From positions 12,562,501 to 12,626,500 of the forward strand of contig JAUMIR010000014.1 of assembly GCA_030847615.1 (NCBI GenBank): DNA of 64,000 nucleotides, written 5' to 3'. Of the stretch, positions 21,261-31,198 are shown piece by piece. Numbering within the stretch: position 1 is the first letter of the stretch; the number at the start of each line of letters is the position of its first letter. The notes under the pieces were generated by a model that was not told the DNA's origin, made no database searches, and saw nothing but the letters and a program-made list of their open reading frames with translations. The position numbers and the translations under genes are program-made. Source of the stretch: Gambelia wislizenii (lineage: Eukaryota; Chordata; Lepidosauria; Squamata; Crotaphytidae).

Positions 21261-21720
21261 GCTGCATGGCACTGCCTGCAGGAGAGTGAGAGGAATGGCC
21301 CATGCCTCCTCTGCAATTACCCTCCCCTTCCTTATAATGTTGTGTTTTGGCAGCAGGCTGTAGTCTGTTTCTGGCAGTTGGTCAACAAATGTAAGGCTCT
21401 GCATACAGTGTGTGTGTGAGAGAGAAATGTTGAGAGAGAGGGCAAGGGTGGTGTGAACTTGATACCTCAGGCAGAAGGAGTTTTGGAATCCCAGTGTGGG
21501 GAAGGAGTTTCATTTACCCATTGCGTCAGGAGATGACTTTTCCTGAACAGTATGTTTGGTTTCATTAGTTGTGCTGGAATGTTGACTCAAGAGCCTCCTG
21601 GTGGCCCAGCCAAAGTCACCAGGTTCCAGCAGTGGCAACTCATAGCCTGGAAAGTTACTTTGTTAAAGGAATTTGTTCCTGCTACTTGTCACCATGTTTG
21701 AAAAGTATTTGCTGTTACTT

Positions 21721-21771
21721 GCTGGATGGCCCTTGTGGTCTCTTCCAACTCTACAATTCTATGATTCTATG
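21721..21771 (+). mobile_element. CR1 LINE 3'-UTR tail
   Basis: CTGGATGGCCCTTGTGGTCT followed by CAACTCTACAATTCTATG and a second unit. Only 51 bases remain. Confidence 0.82.
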
Positions 21772-22113
21772 TGGTTCTGTTACTTCTTGCACTGCTCATT
21801 ACTTTACTCTTTCTGTAGTTAGTTTTTCTTTTGGGGGAGGAAAAAACATGGGAATCGATAAGGAAAGTGCATAAAACTTAACAGCAAATATTAAAATGCC
21901 TCTAAAATTTCCCGGTAGAAGCTGTTGAAAGTAATGACAAACTGTTAACTTATTACACCAGTGAAGTAGCTTCATTCTTCCTCATTATTCTACTTTGAAA
22001 TTCAATCTCACTACTCTTGAGTTGTCCCCAAACTAGTTAGAGACAACAGCTGGAATTCACAATCACAGTTACAAACACATAACCTAGAGTTATGCATTTG
22101 TGACTGGTTCATA
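21772..22113. other. Unassigned stretch
   Basis: No repeat or exon was recognised. Confidence 0.4.
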
Positions 22114-22316
22114 TTCATGATCCCAGTGTGGTGGAGTGGTCTAAGCATTGGATCATGACTCTGCAGATCAGGGTTCAAATCCCTGCTTGGCAATGGAAAA
22201 TCACTGGGTGACCTTGGACAAGTCACACCCTCTCAGCCTCAGAGGATGGCAATGTTAGCCCCCATTGAACAAATCTTGCCAAGAAAACCTTTGTGTTAGG
22301 GTGGTAATAAGTCAGA
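22114..22316 (+). mobile_element. tRNA-derived SINE, head and body (split copy)
   Basis: TCCCAGTGTGGTGGAGTGGT (A-box region), GGGTTCAAATCCC (B-box-like), CACTGGGTGACCTTGGACAA and CTTGCCAAGAAAACC, ending AATAAGTCAGA. The tail resumes at 22536. Confidence 0.85.
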
Positions 22317-22535
22317 GGGCGCATCTGCACTGTAAAAATAATGCAGTTTGATACCACTTTAAGTGTTGTAGCTCCGTCCCATGGAATCCTGGGATTTGTA
22401 GTTTTACAGGGTCTTTAGCCTTTTCTGCCAGAATGTTAGTGCCTCACAAAGTTACACATCCCAGGATTCTGTAGGATGGAGTCATGGCAGTTAAAGTGGT
22501 GTCAAACTGCTTTATTGCTACAGTATAGATGCACC
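22317..22535. mobile_element. Palindromic MITE, copy P4, inside a SINE
   Basis: Ends GGCGCATCTGCACTGTA and TACAGTATAGATGCACC are clear inverted repeats. The arms contain CAGTTTGATACCACTTTAA and its complement. Joining the SINE flanks restores AAGTCAGAAATGACTT, so any target duplication is very short (AGA is a candidate). This is a second end-type of the palindromic family. Confidence 0.87.
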
Positions 22536-22592
22536 AAGAAATGACTTGAAGGCACACAAAATGAAGAAGAAGAAGAACAACAACAACAACAA
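22536..22592 (+). mobile_element. tRNA-derived SINE tail (split copy) with AAG/AAC repeats
   Basis: AAATGACTTGAAGGCACACA then GAAGAAGAAGAACAACAACA is the SINE tail and its simple-repeat end. Confidence 0.85.
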
Positions 22593-22700
22593 CAAGAATC
22601 TCCCCAATCCCCTCCCCCCCCCCCGCTTTAAAAATAAAATTCACCTGGGAAATTCAACATGGAAGAGTAACAAGAACAAGAACAAGAACAACAACAACGT
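22593..22700. repeat. Short dispersed repeat and AAC-rich DNA
   Basis: 22593-22665 repeats 21108-21185. An (ACAAGA)/(ACAACA) run follows to about 22697. Confidence 0.5.
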
Positions 22701-22989
22701 ATTTAACAGAGTAGGTAATATGTAGGGATCATGAAAAAAAACCCAGTCTAGCATTGCAGGGCAGCAGCCACTGTCTGTGACAGGGTCTATGCTCCTGTCA
22801 ATTGGGACATGACAAACTGATCTTTCCACCCCTTTGATGCCAGTGATCTCTGGTGTGAGGAGGAATTATGACAGGGATTCTGTTTCTGATTGTTGCTTGC
22901 AGGAAGGAGATGGAATCATCCCTCTTCTGCATCCTGATTGACAGGAGAAGAGAACCTTTTGCTTGTACTAACTGCTGCCCTGTAAACCC

Positions 22990-23563
22990 AGATTGGTGGT
23001 GGTGGTAATAGTGCCGCTCTATTCTGCCTTGGTCAGACCTCACCTAGAATACTGTGTCCAGTTCTGGGCACCACAATTCAAAAAGGATATGGACAAATTG
23101 GAGCGTGTCCAAAGAAGGGCGACTAAAATGGTGAAAGGTCTGGAAACGATGCCTTATGAGGAGAGACTTAGGGAGCTGGGTATGTTTAGCCTGGAAAAAA
23201 GACGGTTAAGAGGCGATACGATAGCCTTGTTTAAGTATTTGAAGGGGTGTCACGCTGAGGATGGAGCAAGCTTGTTTTCTGCTGCTCCAGAGACTGAAAC
23301 ACGGAGCAATGGGTGCAAGCTCCAGGAACAGAGATTCCACCTCAACATGAGGAGGAACTTTTTGACAGTAAGAGCTGTTCGGCAGTGGAACACACTCCCT
23401 CGGAGCGTGGTGGGGTCTCCTTCCTTGGAGGTCTTTAAACAGAGGCTGGATTGCCATCTGTCAGGGATGCTTTGATCGTGATTTCCTGCGTGGCAGGGCT
23501 GTTGGACTGGACGGCCCTCGTGGTCTCTTCCAACTCTGCAATTCGATGATTCTATGATTCTAT
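22990..23563 (+). mobile_element. CR1 LINE, 5'-truncated, sense
   Basis: It starts at the codons for [17 protein letters not shown], abruptly after GGTGGTGGT, and runs to a 3'-UTR with ATTCGATG/ATTCTATG units. Wording is almost the same as at 5990-6572, so the two are probably from one recent subfamily. Confidence 0.93.
23005..23475 (+). pseudogene. CR1 ORF2 C-terminal remnant
   Basis: This is an unbroken frame of about 155 codons matching the CR1 ORF2 C-terminus only: [60 protein letters not shown] and [17 protein letters not shown] then stop. No RT catalytic motifs are included. The antisense frame at 23206-23457 is its shadow. Confidence 0.9.
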
Positions 23564-24185
23564 GGTAGATGCTACATAGCTATGTACCTAAAGTAGGTAT
23601 GTAACAAAAAGCTGATCTAGAATTGTAGCCAATTATATTACCTGTAATTTGTTACTTCTCTTTGCAATGAGAAGGCTGTGGTGATTCCTTGCCAGACTGG
23701 CAGAGGCTGTTATATTTCCCCAAGGCTCCAAGTCATTTTGTTTTTTTAACTGGAAAAAAAAATAGTTGTGAAATGGGGGGAATAAAATTAGGCATGAGGA
23801 AGTTACCTTTTGGCCCTCTATGTGAGTCTCCATTTGGGGATGACCTCTTTCCATCAATAAAATGGACAAACACAGAGTCTCAGTTGTGGGGGAGGATGGT
23901 ACGAGGAGGAGGGACAACAGGGATTTTACCCTCTGCAGGATGGTGGAAGTGGTGTCAAAATGAGAAGCTGAAGAATGAAAGCTGGTGGAAAGCCACATCT
24001 ATTTCCCAACTTCCAAGTGTCAACACTCCTCCACCCCCCGCCCCACCGCCACCCCCCCCCCGTCAGAAAGGTTTTGGCAAGGCAGCAGAAAGGAGTCGAG
24101 CTGATTGCGTTGGTTATGAATTCCTCAGACTTGCATAGCTGCGGATGCTCTGAACTAGCCCCAAGAAGTCTGTGCAATAAGCTAG
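23564..24185. other. Unassigned stretch
   Basis: A C-rich tract lies at about 24033-24062. The frame 23689-24138 (plus) runs 149 codons but ends in a Pro-rich low-complexity part and shows no known domain. I do not call it a gene. Confidence 0.4.
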
Positions 24186-24363
24186 CTGTTGTTGTTAATT
24201 GCTGTCAAGTCAACTTTGACTTAATGGTGGCCCTATGGATCAGAGGCCTCCAAGTTCTCCCGGTTCTCAGGGCCATGCCTTCATTGATTGAGTCAATCCA
24301 CCTGGAATGAGGTCTTCCTCTTTTCAGTTGCCTGCCACTTTACCAAGTCTTGTTACTGTTTCC
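24186..24363 (-). mobile_element. BovB/RTE LINE 3' end, antisense
   Basis: TGTTGTTGTTAATTGCTGTC, AAGTCAACTTTGACTTAATGG and GCCCTATGGATCAGAGGCC complement the squamate BovB 3' end (compare the sense copy at 57657-57952). GGTCTTCCTCTTTTCAGTTGC continues into the end of the coding part. Confidence 0.7.
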
Positions 24364-24383
24364 AAATTGAGAGAGAAGAATAT

Positions 24384-24745
24384 ACAGTAGACCTGCTGCC
24401 CTTGGTGGTGGCCCCATATTGGTAGAAGGGAAGGACAGATGTGGATGTCTTGCCCTTGGTGGTGGCCCCGTATTGAGAGAGGAGTATAGTGTAGTCATGC
24501 TGCTGCTGTTGGTGGCCCTGTATCAAGAGAGGAGAAGAACATCATGTGGACCTGTTGCCCTTGGTGGTGGCCCCATATTGAGAAAAGGGAAGGACAGAAT
24601 GTGGACGTGTTGCCCTTTGTGGTGGCCCCATATTGAGAGAGGAGCATAGTGTAGTCATGCTGCCCTTGGTAGTGGTCCCAGATCAAGAGTGGGGAAGGAC
24701 ATAATATGGACCTGCTGCCCTTGGTCATGGCCCCATATGATGTGC
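24384..24745 (+). repeat. Minisatellite with three-monomer higher-order period
   Basis: Seven copies of GGTGGCCC-type boxes (24407, 24461, 24511, 24566, 24621, 24671, about 24726) give steps of 54, 50, 55, 55, 50 and 55. Units 1, 4 and 7 share ACCTGCTGCCC or ACCTGTTGCCC; units 3 and 6 share GTGTAGTCATGCTGC. The true period is therefore about 160 bases, made of three monomers. A 76-codon frame through it (24419-24649) is incidental. Confidence 0.85.
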
Positions 24746-25326
24746 AACATGTACTTTTGCCCTGAAAGAGATGCATGCCCTGAGAGAGGTGGCATTGGCC
24801 AGGGTTCTGTTGAGCATGCATTTATTCCTGATTCAGGACTAGCTGTCCCTTAAAAGTGTGGACAGACCTTTCCTTGAAGCAGTTTCGATTGCAGGCCAAT
24901 TGGGTGCCAGAGAGAAGGAGAAAAACAAAATGACATTCCCGTCAGACAGATGATGATTCAACTGTTTTTTTTAAAATGCTGATGACTCAGTGTCTCCTCG
25001 GCTCTGATGAAGTGGCTTGTTGGTGCGCTGAGAAAAATACAGAAGTCCTTTGTCCATTTTTGTTTTCCCTTCTCTGCTGCCCAGGAGATTTCTGTACACC
25101 ACACAGGCAGGAAGCAAGTTGCATGCCAACCAAACAGACAACGGATGTTCTCCTCTCGCCTTCTGCTATCCTTTCTTCCATAGAGCCATTGAGAGGTACT
25201 GGCCATTTTGGGGTGTCAGCCACACTTCCAACTGAGATGCCTGTTGGAAATGTATATAGCCTTTCTGCCCCCCTCCCTGCAACCCCAGGGCACAGCCTGG
25301 CCCTGGGAAGTAATATGAATATTTAG
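24746..25326. other. Unassigned stretch
   Basis: The overlapping frames at 24976-25326 (plus) and 24958-25223 (minus) have no domain. No repeat was recognised. Confidence 0.4.
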
Positions 25327-25700
25327 ACCAGGGTGAGCAACTGTACCAGGAACAGAGACCCATTTTCACTTTTGCAGCTTCCCAGATAGGCCACACCAGT
25401 GAATTCTGGGCAATGTGTAAGTGATATAACATCACTTCTGATTTCTGCTTCTATGAGACATCAACATTTTCTCCTTCCCTGGTTTTGGAGGTTTGTGGGT
25501 TTTTTGGGTAGGTTTGTAGAGGCAATTCTTCATTTTTAGTGGTTTTGTGGCAGTTTGAATGATTTGGGGCTACATTTTACCTGCTTTTTTGTTTTTTAAT
25601 AGGGAGGTTGTGGGTGCTTAGGAGGTGTCCTGGAGGCCGCTCACAGTCTGTGGATAACATGTAGCCTTGTGGGCCATACTTTCCCCACCCCAGTGCAGGT
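25327..25700. mobile_element. Possible hAT-like element
   Basis: ACCAGGGTGAGCAACTGT at the left is loosely inverted at the right as ATACTTTCCCCACCCCAG. Interior GGCCGCTCACAGTCTGTGG and GTAGCCTTGTGGGCC are of the same style as hAT non-autonomous elements. No transposase. Confidence 0.4.
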
Positions 25701-25789
25701 CATTGTGACTTACCAGACTTAACACATTCTGCCTGACACTTCACCCCTGCTTTTGCAGTCCTGGGTGGCAGCTAAAACAGAAGACTTGG

Positions 25790-26432
25790 AGGTTGACTAC
25801 ATGGCAATTTAAAAAAAAAAAAATAATCAAAGAAAAATCCTTGAACGATTTGAGGAGAATGCTAGTGGTCCTCATGGAGCCATGACATGATTCACCATAT
25901 TCAGAAGGAGGGGGAGGGGTGAAAACTCTGAAAAATTCCAAAATGATTGCGATAACAGCCTTCACTGTTTTCAGTGATCTTTTTTAAAAAGTCTGTGAAG
26001 TAGCACATAATTGGTTGTGTGATCAACCAATTCGAAAAGGGGCACATAGCGCTGAAACCTGATTGGTCGGACATCGGGGGTGGGCTTACGAGGGAGAACT
26101 CTCGATGCCAGAGCTGCCATTGTTTGTTTGTTTTTTGTTTTTGTTTTTTGGGCCGGCACAATCGTTAAAGCGGCAGAGCAAAAAAACAAAGGTATTTTTT
26201 AGCGGAAAATTGCTCTTCTGCAACCAGTTATTTTTTTTAAAAAAGGTGGGGGAGGTTTTTGGGACTTGACTCACTCACAGCCACCATTTTATTGGCGCAG
26301 CTCCTTGTGAACAGCCAGATTACTACTTTTCCTTTTCAGCAACCTTTCGGATGAGTCGTGGGCACAAATGGAGTCTGTAGCAATAGGGAGGTAAGTCGCT
26401 ATTTTTCGCGACAAATTCTCCCGTCTAGCTGA
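25790..26432 (+). mobile_element. Cassette-bearing TIR element, copy c
   Basis: The left edge GAGGTTGACTACATGGCAA and right edge CCCGTCTAGCTGACCCC are diverged forms of the GGGGTTGTCTAG repeats of the 39399 copy. Body: TTCCAAAATGATTGC, ACCTGATTGGTCGG (26059), CGGGGGTGGGCTT, GAGCTGCCATTG (26111) and a second CACAGCCACCATTTTATTGG (26277). GGGAGGTAAGTCGC at 26386 looks like a splice donor. There is no transposase. Confidence 0.65.
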
Positions 26433-26472
26433 CCCCTTGGAGGCCAAATGCATGTTGCATGGGAAATTTGTG

Positions 26473-27463
26473 ACTGGGGGTTGTGTAGATGATGAAAAAA
26501 ATCTTCATAGAATGCAAGGGGGTACCTTTTGTCTACATGACTTATCACAGGGATTTGCCATATTCAAGTGGGGGCCCCCCAAAAACTCCAGGTTCTGCAT
26601 GATAACAGCACTTTTTTAAAAAAAATATGCAGAAAAGTGAGAGGGTTTGAGGATGTGAAAAAGGATCATAGAATCATAGAATTGCAGAGTTGGAAGAGAC
26701 CACGAGGGCGAACCAGTCCAACCCCCTGCCACGCAGGAAATCACGATCAAAGCATCCCCGACAGATGGCCATCCAGCCTCTGTTTAAAGACCTCCAAGGA
26801 AGGAGACCCCACCACGCTCCAAGGGAGTGTGTTCCACTGCCGAACAGCTCTTACTGTCAGAAAGTTCCTCCTCATGTTGAGGTGGAATCTCTGTTCCTGG
26901 AGCTTGCATCCATTGCTCCGTGTTCCCATCTCTGAGAGTAAGGAGGAGAAAGAAGGATGAGAGGCATGATAAAGAAGATGTAAGAAGAGAAGGATAGAAG
27001 AAGGAAATGGAAGTACACGGAAATGCACATTTCAGCCTGTTTGAATAATCAATTTGAATTGGGAGACATCCTGGAAGTCAAAACGTGATTGGTCAGATGT
27101 GTGAGGAGGCAGGCTTGTCGTCGACAAAGTGTCTGGAGCCGCCATTGTTGATTTTCAAGGAAGTGATTGTCCACTATTTTCGAGTGACCAAAAAAAAAAA
27201 AAAAAAAAAAAGCAGAAGATTGCTCTTCCACATCTCTGATTTAACAAGAGGGAGAGGGAAACAGAGGGAGCTTTTGGAGAATAATAACGCAAGTAATTCA
27301 GTCGTGGCCACCGTCTTTACTCGCAGGCATGCTCCGTGCAAACTTCAAACATAGGTAGATTCCCATGCCAGTGATCTTGTGAATGCATCGCAGAGACAAA
27401 TAAATGCTCCTGCAATGATGAATTAATGCACTATTTTCCGTAATTAATTCTCCCATCTAGCTG
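26473..27463 (+). mobile_element. Cassette-bearing TIR element, copy d, with nested CR1
   Basis: The left edge is GACTGGGGGTTGTGTAGATG (about 26472) and the right edge CTCCCATCTAGCTGAGCC. It carries GTGATTGGTCAGATG (27085), GGAGGCAGGCTT, GGAGCCGCCATTG (27135) and GTGGCCACCGTCTTTACTCG (27304). A CR1 tail at 26665-26937 splits it. A pure A run of about 22 is at 27189-27210. Confidence 0.65.
26665..26937 (-). mobile_element. CR1 LINE 3' end, antisense, inside copy d
   Basis: GATCATAGAATCATAGAATTG starts the 3' end. The antisense frame reads [20 protein letters not shown] and [17 protein letters not shown]. The wording is of the young, CpG-containing subfamily (CCACGCAGGAAATCACG). Confidence 0.9.
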
Positions 27464-27575
27464 AGCCACAAATCTCTTGTTGCGTTCCTCTTTGTTTCGC
27501 TTTGTTGTCTTCCTTTACAAATGGTTTCGTTTGTGCTGTAAGGAAGAAAGAATATGGTGGGATATTATTTACTTT

Positions 27576-27722
27576 ACTGTAAGAGCTGTTAGGCAGTAGA
27601 ATGGACTGCGTCAGTGGGGGGTGGACTCTCTATCTTCGGAGGTCTTTGGAGGTTGGATGGGCCTCTTTCAGAAGTGCTTCAGCTGTATATTCCTGCATAG
27701 CAAGTGGTTGGAATAGACCTTT
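27576..27722 (+). mobile_element. Diverged CR1 LINE fragment
   Basis: CTGTAAGAGCTGTTAGGCAG, CTTCGGAGGTCTTTGGAGG and TATTCCTGCATAGCAAGTGG follow the order of the CR1 C-terminus and 3'-UTR with many changes. After it, TTGATTTTCAGGGAAGTGAT resembles a piece of copy d (27150). Confidence 0.6.
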
Positions 27723-27939
27723 GATTTTCAGGGAAGTGATCATCCACTATTGTTATCTGTTCCAATTCTACAGTTCTTTGAATGAATGCCCCTTTCCCCC
27801 AAATAGTGATTTTTAACTCCAAATGGGAACACTTCAGACCTACATTTAGTCAAATATGCCTTGAGAGCCAGTCCAGTGGCAGATCTCATGGAAGTGCAAA
27901 TGCTATGGCCATACTAAGTCCTTGGGAGTGTCACCAGCT

Positions 27940-28190
27940 GCACTTTGTGGGCTGTGCTCAGCCTGGTGTGTCCCCTCCATCCCACATAGGACAGATCAGA
28001 TCTTGTCTCCTTTCAAAAGCTAAGCAGACTCTTGGTTTGTCCTTGGATGGGAGGCCACCAGGGAAGGTCAGAGATCTCCAGGTATGGTTGGAAGATAATC
28101 CTGCCTGAAACTATGGTGAGCTACTGCTGAGTTGACAACACTGAGCTGGATGGAAGGGTCTGACTCAAGGCAGCTTCCTGTGTTGCTTTG
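27940..28190 (+). mobile_element. 5S-derived SINE, sense
   Basis: GGACAGATCAGATCTTGTCTC, AAGCTAAGCAGACTCTTGG and CTTGGATGGGAGGCCACCAG follow vertebrate 5S rRNA from its C box outward. The body ends CACTGAGCTGGATGG and AAGGCAGCTTCCTGTGTT, a SINE-type tail. It is a retroposed, mutated copy and not a 5S gene. Confidence 0.65.
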
Positions 28191-28330
28191 CAGAAGGTTG
28201 TGGGTTCAATTCCGAGGATCTCTGGGCAGGCCTAGGGTTAGGGCTAGGGTTAGGAAACCTGCCAGAAACCTTTGAGAGCTGCTCCTGTCTGTCAGAGTCA
28301 ACAAGACTGGGTTAGATCAGGGGAGGGCAA
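28190..28330 (+). mobile_element. tRNA-derived SINE fragment with telomere-like insert
   Basis: GCAGAAGGTTGTGGGTTCAAT has a B-box-like GGTTCAATTCC. The expected body GAGAGCTGCTCCTGTCTGTC follows. Between them lies CTAGGGTTAGGGCTAGGG (28232 onward). The class is inferred from wording. Confidence 0.5.
28232..28254 (+). repeat. Short TTAGGG-like motif
   Basis: Contains GGGTTAGGGCTAGGGTTAGG, about three and a half imperfect telomere-type units. It is too short to be an interstitial telomere array by itself. Confidence 0.7.
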
Positions 28331-29887
28331 AGTTCAGCCTTCAATCTTCATGTGGCCCTGGATTCCTCTTTTGTGGCCCCCAAAGCCCCTCCGACCTCCA
28401 TATTTTTTTAAAAAAAATAATGACACAATTTTGGAATAATTTTTGCCCCCAAACCACATAGAAAACTCCCCAAATGTGTGAAAACATATGAAAATATCTC
28501 CCTCCTGCCACAAGCACTCCAGATCCCTGTACCATCCCCTTAATACTTCCATTTTCCTCAACAGCCTCTCTCAAAACGGCAACAGGATATGGCAGGATGT
28601 AACTTTCTGTCACCATTTTGAGAAGGACCACAGAGGGAAATGGAGCTATTTCAGCTTGCTATGGGGGAGTGTGGCCTTTAGTAGGGGGAGGTCTGGGAGG
28701 GGAAAAGTCCCCCAACCCCCACACATTTGCTTACCCCTTGATGAACCAAGGCTCTACTTCGTAGAAGGAAGCTTCCTGTGTTCCGACAATTGCTCACATA
28801 TAGTTCCAGCCTGCTTTAAATGGTTACAGATTCCTTTTTCCATGTGGGGTGCATTAAAAGGATAAACAAGTCCACTGTCTCTTACCTGGAAGTCATTTGC
28901 AAAGGGATGGAAGGTTGGGAAGGAAGGGTCGTGAGAAAGAGAAGAAGAAAAGAGGTAAAACTCGGACCCACAAAGAGGTGTAGCAGAAGTGAGAAAGTAT
29001 GGTGTGGGGGATATCTGGGAAGGCAGCAGCCATGGCATTAATAATGGAATCCCTAGCATCCACTTTAGATGAGTGAGAGAGAGACCACTATACCCAATCT
29101 TTGCCAGCATGTAACTTTAATGTCAAGATAATGAGTGAGGGCATTTATTTGTAAAAGATCTTGAGATATCACAGCCCAGGAAGCTGACAAGGGTGATCGT
29201 GTTGCAAGGCAACTTATCTGACAGAATGAGCCCCATCAGCTGCAACCCAAGATCTTCCTTCTGCAGTCAGAGTTGCACAGGGGCAGCTTTTGACGGGCCC
29301 GTGTTTGAGTAGCAGTGACTGCTTGTAGGATTTTAGTCTGAACTTTAAAGGAGCCATCCAAAGGGCTGAGCCCCATACCTCCCCAACTGATTCAGCACTT
29401 TGGTGACCTCCTTTATCACATTCAGAGTAAAAGCGGAGCAGATTAGCCATCCCACTGATGGGAAAGCCACCACCAGCTACTGGGTGAAGCTCGAGAGGTA
29501 GTGCTGGATGCAATCTCTGTACTGATGACATTGAACTGCAGACCTCCAGATGGTCTCCCCCACTGGTTTCCTGCCAGGGTGGGAAGCTTTGGAGTGTGTA
29601 CATGTGTGTGTGGGATTTCTGCCCCTGCTGGACCCACTGTGAGCTGCACCAGCCCCCTAAATGTTAGAGAGAAGGGGGAATAAATCAAAAGCAGAAATGC
29701 TGATTGTCCATTTCCAGTTTCATCTTGGGAGCTTTGATTTAGGAGGAGGCTGAAGGGACCTACACCCTATATTCCTCTCCTCCTCTTTGCTTTATATTTC
29801 TCTGGTTGCTTTTATTATTATCTTCATAATCATCCTGATTTCCTCCCAACTCTTCAAGGAGTCTTTAAAATTCCAGTAAGCATAATA
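28331..29887. other. Mostly unassigned stretch
   Basis: 28340-28400 (ATGTGGCCCTGG, GTGGCCCCCAAAGC) resembles 58595-58640 and may be an old hAT-like remnant. The rest is unrecognised. Frames on either strand, up to 129 codons (29214-29603, minus), show no domain. Confidence 0.4.
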
Positions 29888-30219
29888 CAGGTTGCCCCAC
29901 CCCTTTATGTGGGATCGGTACCCGAGGTTTCACTTACCTGCGATTGCGGGGGGGGGGAGCTTTCTCTAGACATCTGGAGGACCATAGAGTCATGCTGGAG
30001 GTGGTCTCTCTAGGCATTGGGAGGTCCTCCAGCATGAATCTATGGTCGACTTCTGCCAGAACTTGACCATAGAGTCAGCCAGATGCCTAGAGAGGCATTC
30101 TCTAGCATTTTCTAGATCCTCCAGCACAATTCTATAGTGGTTTGCTATCATATGTGGTTTTGTGTATCAGCGGTAAGTCTGGGAACATATCCCCTGTGTA
30201 AATTGGGGAGGGCAGCCTG
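29888..30219. mobile_element. Pogo-like MITE family B, copy T2
   Basis: TA then CAGGTTGCCCCACCCC at the left; GGGGAGGGCAGCCTG then TA at the right. Interior CCTCCAGCATGAATCTATGG and GAGGACCATAGAGTCATGC are inverted relative to each other, as in the other B copies. Confidence 0.75.
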
Positions 30220-30659
30220 TATAATTAACAGCTACAAGAATTAACAGCTCCATAAGGGCAACAGTAAAGTTGAATTTATATATATAAAATGCTTGGGTAT
30301 GTTTCCTTTCTCAGTGTGCTGACTGGCTGCTTAGGAAATACACCCAACCCACACCCAACCAATCACCACCCACATGCAAATTCCCTCTCCACCTCACAAT
30401 CCAGTCCTGCCACTCAATCTGCATCTACACCCCCAGCCTCACAAGGGCCCCTCCCTACTCTCACTCCCTCAGCCACTCACCATCCCCATGTAAAACAATG
30501 CAATATTTTTTCCTAAAATAATACCATGTAGCTGAACCATGTGATTCTGAGGGGGAAAATGTAAAACAATCTATGAAATATATGAATAAATATATAAAAT
30601 GAGTTATTAATTTATAACCTTTACAATCTCCTATAAATTGTTTTACATGTTACGCTGGG
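30220..30659. other. Unassigned stretch
   Basis: A C/A-rich part lies at 30340-30490 (CACCCAACC repeats, frame 30289-30516 of Pro/Thr/Ser), which is low complexity. Confidence 0.4.
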
Positions 30660-30905
30660 TACAGCTATCCTAGTTAAAACTATTAATAACATTAAGACCA
30701 ATTTAAAAGATACAATTCAAATAATGAAAATGTTTTAACACAGGATTATTAAAAACAGTCCAACACTCTATTAAAAGCCTTTCAAAACATTCCATTCTCC
30801 AAAGCGAGGAGGGAGTCATTTTTGCCTCCTAGGGAGGAAACCCCAGAGCCTGGGGGCAGCCACGGAGAAGGCCCTCTCCTGTGAAAGTGGTGGGACTAGG
30901 GCTGC
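30660..30905 (-). mobile_element. L2-clade LINE 3' part, antisense
   Basis: An A/T-rich 3'-UTR (AAAACTATTAATAACATTAAG) is followed by CCCCAGAGCCTGGGGGCAGCC and ACGGAGAAGGCCCTCTCC, the complement of the L2 'RAFSVAAPxLW' block. Confidence 0.65.
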
Positions 30906-31198
30906 CCGTTTAGGATCGAACCTGAGCCATTAAGAGCCATGCATTAAAAGTGCCAACTATACTTGCTCACTGCTCGATATTCACATGGAAAGAGAGCATA
31001 TTTTTTTGTCTTTGGAAATTGAGAGACAGATCTTAGCTAAATGGTTGTTCCCAGATCAAGGTTTATTCTCACTTACTTGGGTAGATGGGAAAAGGAACAT
31101 TTAATGTAGCCTATTGACCTCCAGCTAGAAGGAGGATGCAGAGTGGAGGGTGAGTCCTGGTGCTAGAATGACTGGGAGGGAAAGAGGAGGCTAACTAA

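Noticed and set aside
24419..24649. Frame through the minisatellite as a repeat protein
   Set aside because: Monomer steps of 50, 54 and 55 are not multiples of three, so the reading frame changes between units.
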